Assembly (NCBI GenBank): GCA_964501535.1
Contig: CAZCSV010000009.1
Span: 11,524 to 75,523, forward strand
Direction of reading: 5' to 3'
DNA: 64,000 nucleotides
DNA from: FEN-1279 sp964501535
Lineage (GTDB): Bacteria > Bacteroidota > Ignavibacteria > Tepidaquicellales > Tepidaquicellaceae
Shown one piece after another: positions 62,503 to 64,000 of the stretch. Each line of letters opens with the position of its first letter. Positions within the stretch are counted from its first letter, which is position 1. The position numbers were made by a program, and so were the translations under genes. The notes below the pieces were generated by a model that saw nothing but the letters and a program-made list of their open reading frames with translations, was not told where the DNA came from and did no database searches.

Positions 62503-63360
62503 ATGAAATTAGGAAAACAATACACTAGCAGGGAAAACCAGTCTACGGATATTTATCTGAAGGAAATCAGCAAAACCACTCCTCTTACCGTTGCCGATGA
62601 AATTGATTGCGCCAAAAAGATTAAAAAAGGCGATAAGCGGGCTCTCGACGTGCTGGTTAAAGCTAATCTCAGATTCGTGGTCAGTGTTGCTAAACAATAT
62701 CAGAACCAGGGACTCTCGCTTAATGACCTCATTAACGAAGGTAACCTCGGTTTAATTAAAGCCGCCAAGAAATTCGACGAAACACGCGGTTTCAAGTTTA
62801 TTTCATATGCAGTATGGTGGATTCGTCAGTCTATACTGCAGGCTCTCGCCGAGCAGTCACGCGTAGTGCGCCTGCCGCTAAATATCGTTCAGCAGAAAAG
62901 CAAAATTGCGAAAACAATCAGCGAGCTCGAGCAGAAAAACGAGCGTCAGCCAAACGTGCTGGAAATAGCAGAAGAGCTCGATATGAGCGTATATGAAGTT
63001 CAGGAAACACTGAAAAATTCCGGCGGTCACGTGTCTATGGACGCACCGAGCATTCACGGCGAGGATACGAAGCTCATCGACATTATGCCCGATAAAGCCG
63101 AGAAAATGCCCGATAATAAATTGCTCAAGGATTCACTGCGTATTGAAATCGAGCGTGCACTCGATACGCTCTCGCAAAGGGAAAAAGAAGTCGTGAAATT
63201 ATACTACGGACTCGAAAAGGAAAATCCGCTTACACTCGAGGAAATCGGTGATAAGTATAAGCTTACTCGCGAGCGCGTCAGGCAAATCAAGGAAAAAGCA
63301 ATCCGCCGCCTGCGTCAGGCTTCGCGTAGCAAAGCCCTCAAGGCTTATTTAGGGCAGTAA
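62503..63360 (+). CDS. rpoD: Primary sigma-70 factor (RpoD/SigA type)
   Basis: A 285-residue factor with the short form usual for Bacteroidota relatives (little region 1.1). Region 1.2 DIYLKEISKTTPLT, region 2 NLRFVVSVAKQYQNQGLSL, DLINEGNLGL, YAVWWIRQSI, region 3 VRLPLN, and region 4 LTREREVKQ-like TRERVRQIKEKAIRRLR. Directs RNA polymerase at most promoters. It lies 148 bases after rplW. Confidence 0.92.
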   Translation: MKLGKQYTSRENQSTDIYLKEISKTTPLTVADEIDCAKKIKKGDKRALDVLVKANLRFVVSVAKQYQNQGLSLNDLINEGNLGLIKAAKKFDETRGFKFISYAVWWIRQSILQALAEQSRVVRLPLNIVQQKSKIAKTISELEQKNERQPNVLEIAEELDMSVYEVQETLKNSGGHVSMDAPSIHGEDTKLIDIMPDKAEKMPDNKLLKDSLRIEIERALDTLSQREKEVVKLYYGLEKENPLTLEEIGDKYKLTRERVRQIKEKAIRRLRQASRSKALKAYLGQ

Positions 63361-63390
63361 TAATAGTGTTCTTTGTGTTATAGAATTGTC

Positions 63391-63415
63391 ATCCCGGCGG
63401 ATTCTAAGCCGGGAT
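63391..63415. repeat. TCATCCCGG palindrome after rpoD
   Basis: ATCCCGGC and GCCGGGAT pair with a GGATTCTAA loop. The preceding TTGTC gives the TGTCATCC arm of the family also found at 36259, 45911 and 55458. Confidence 0.65.
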
Positions 63416-63429
63416 CTATTATAAATGTT

Positions 63430-63460
63430 AAATGCAATTCAATTGAATTGCATTTTTTTT
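63430..63460 (+). terminator. rpoD terminator
   Basis: AAATGCAATTC and GAATTGCATTT are perfect complements (with AATT at the centre), followed by eight T. Confidence 0.85.
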
Positions 63461-63495
63461 ATTATAAGCAATTATTAATTTATTTTTATTCTTTA

Positions 63496-63571
63496 TTGTA
63501 CATTGTACATTGTACATTGTACATTGGCAAATTGTACATTGGCAAATTGTACATTGGCAAATTGTACATTG
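63496..63571. repeat. Tandem repeat: four TTGTACA, then three TTGGCAAATTGTACA
   Basis: The 7-base unit is repeated four times and then joined to a 15-base unit that contains it, repeated three times. TGTACA is self-complementary. It ends 5 bases before the tRNA-Arg gene, so it replaces the usual promoter-proximal sequence. The arrangement suggests slippage expansion. Confidence 0.9.
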
Positions 63572-63576
63572 AATAT

Positions 63577-63648
63577 GCCCCGTTAGGCTAACGGATAAAC
63601 CTTCTGACTACGGATCAGATATTAGAGGTTCGAATCCTCTACGGGGTA
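63577..63648 (+). tRNA. tRNA-Arg(ACG)
   Basis: Acceptor GCCCCGT/ACGGGGT (one G-U pair), D-arm with GGATAA loop, anticodon stem TCTGA/TCAGA with loop CTACGGA (anticodon ACG, likely modified to inosine), T-arm AGAGG/CCTCT with TTCGAAT loop. CCA is not encoded. Confidence 0.92.
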
Positions 63649-63664
63649 CGAAAATATAAATGAT

Positions 63665-63700
63665 AAAACCTTGATAATAAATAATTTATCAAGGTTTTTT
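63665..63700 (+). terminator. Terminator after tRNA-Arg
   Basis: AAAACCTTGATAA and TTATCAAGGTTTT form a perfect 13-bp stem followed by TT. Confidence 0.88.
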
Positions 63701-63798
63701 AGTTTTGAGTATTTTATGAAAAGTAACAAATAGGTAACAAATTTTTAATAATATTTATGTTTTATTTTATATATTTCACAAAATAAATAAAATTAAAA

Positions 63799-63819
63799 AA
63801 CCGCTCAATATGAGCGGTT
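63799..63819 (-). terminator. Terminator downstream of a decayed minus-strand gene
   Basis: AACCGCTCA and TGAGCGGTT pair around ATA; on the minus strand the stem is followed by a T-run. It lies 20 bases beyond the T9SS tail fragment that ends at 63839. Confidence 0.8.
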
Positions 63820-63838
63820 CTAAGTTTAATAGTTTTTG

Positions 63839-63943
63839 TTACTTTATCAACACCATTTTCTTAACTGCTGTGTAACTTTTTCCTCCCTCGACCTGAATGC
63901 GATAGTGTACCGTTTCATAACCTACCGAACCAAAAAGGGTAAT
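63839..63943 (-). pseudogene. Isolated T9SS sorting-domain tail fragment
   Basis: The minus frame reads VHYRIQVEGGKSYTAVKK followed by MVLIK and a stop, the usual end of a type A T9SS tail. Upstream in the frame are two adjacent stop codons (TAATAA), and the canonical LSSGVYFY part is replaced by out-of-frame sequence. The rest of the gene is not recognisable up to the window end. Confidence 0.6.
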
Positions 63944-64000
63944 TTATTAAGAGATAGAATTAATTAAACTAAACCACAGCCGTAGCGGAGTTCGACGTTG

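Noticed and set aside
63496..63571. CRISPR-like array
   Set aside because: Units are 7 or 15 bases with no unique spacers and no cas genes nearby; it is a simple tandem repeat.
63373..63591. 72-codon plus-strand ORF after rpoD
   Set aside because: It is made of a palindrome, a terminator and the TTGTACA tandem repeat, and runs into the tRNA-Arg gene. No protein-like features.

Overview
The window is an AT-rich bacterial chromosome segment that reads as a member of the Bacteroidota/Chlorobi/Ignavibacteriota superphylum, most likely Ignavibacteria-like. The reasons are the type IX secretion (T9SS) tail with the SQNYPNPFNPTT motif, several YCF48-type propeller proteins, a short primary sigma factor, few Shine-Dalgarno sites, and a fused heterodimer-type lycopene cyclase with glycosylated-carotenoid genes. 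This placement is inference; no 16S rRNA gene is present.

Left part (1-31 kb), accessory in character: an edge-truncated secreted propeller protein; a frameshifted T9SS tail; an acetate-type symporter module (DUF485, symporter, outer-membrane porin, Cache-PAS-CBS-DUF294 regulator); a phosphoesterase; a secreted bulb-lectin protein; an MscS channel with a PliI-like lipoprotein; a DUF4397 lipoprotein divergent from a CarH-type B12 photoreceptor regulator; and an 11-gene minus-strand operon (17650-27487) for a monocyclic keto-carotenoid glycoside ester. katG and a PerR-like regulator follow. Intergenic gaps in this half carry a dispersed repeat whose right end looks like the 3' half of a tRNA-Glu gene plus its terminator. 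Seven copies or remnants were seen, all in the same orientation, and none in the right half.

Middle part (31-51 kb): an RRM protein, lipoproteins, an ISC-like set (iscR, iscS, iscA, ferredoxin) around an exported superoxide dismutase, a heptosyltransferase-like enzyme, DUF3108, an atypical QueE, then a minus-strand housekeeping run (PAP2, lysS, rluB-type synthase, scpB, scpA), a T9SS cargo protein, a dicarboxylate symporter, TPR and DUF4846 proteins, diadenylate cyclase cdaA, pcm and yigZ.

A compact island (51.4-55.6 kb) separates yigZ from the str operon. It is a five-gene, tightly coupled minus-strand operon: DNA methyltransferase, MutH/Sau3AI-like endonuclease, GHKL ATPase with a STAS-like N-terminus, DUF4325 STAS-like protein, and a two-helix membrane protein. 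This is the best candidate in the window for an undescribed system: a restriction-modification pair joined to a kinase/STAS switch and a membrane effector.

Right part (55.7-64 kb): rpsL, rpsG, fusA, tRNA-Ile(UAU), tuf, rpsJ, rplC, rplD, rplW. The S10 operon stops after rplW and is followed by a primary sigma factor gene, a tandem TTGTACA repeat, tRNA-Arg(ACG) and another decayed T9SS tail.
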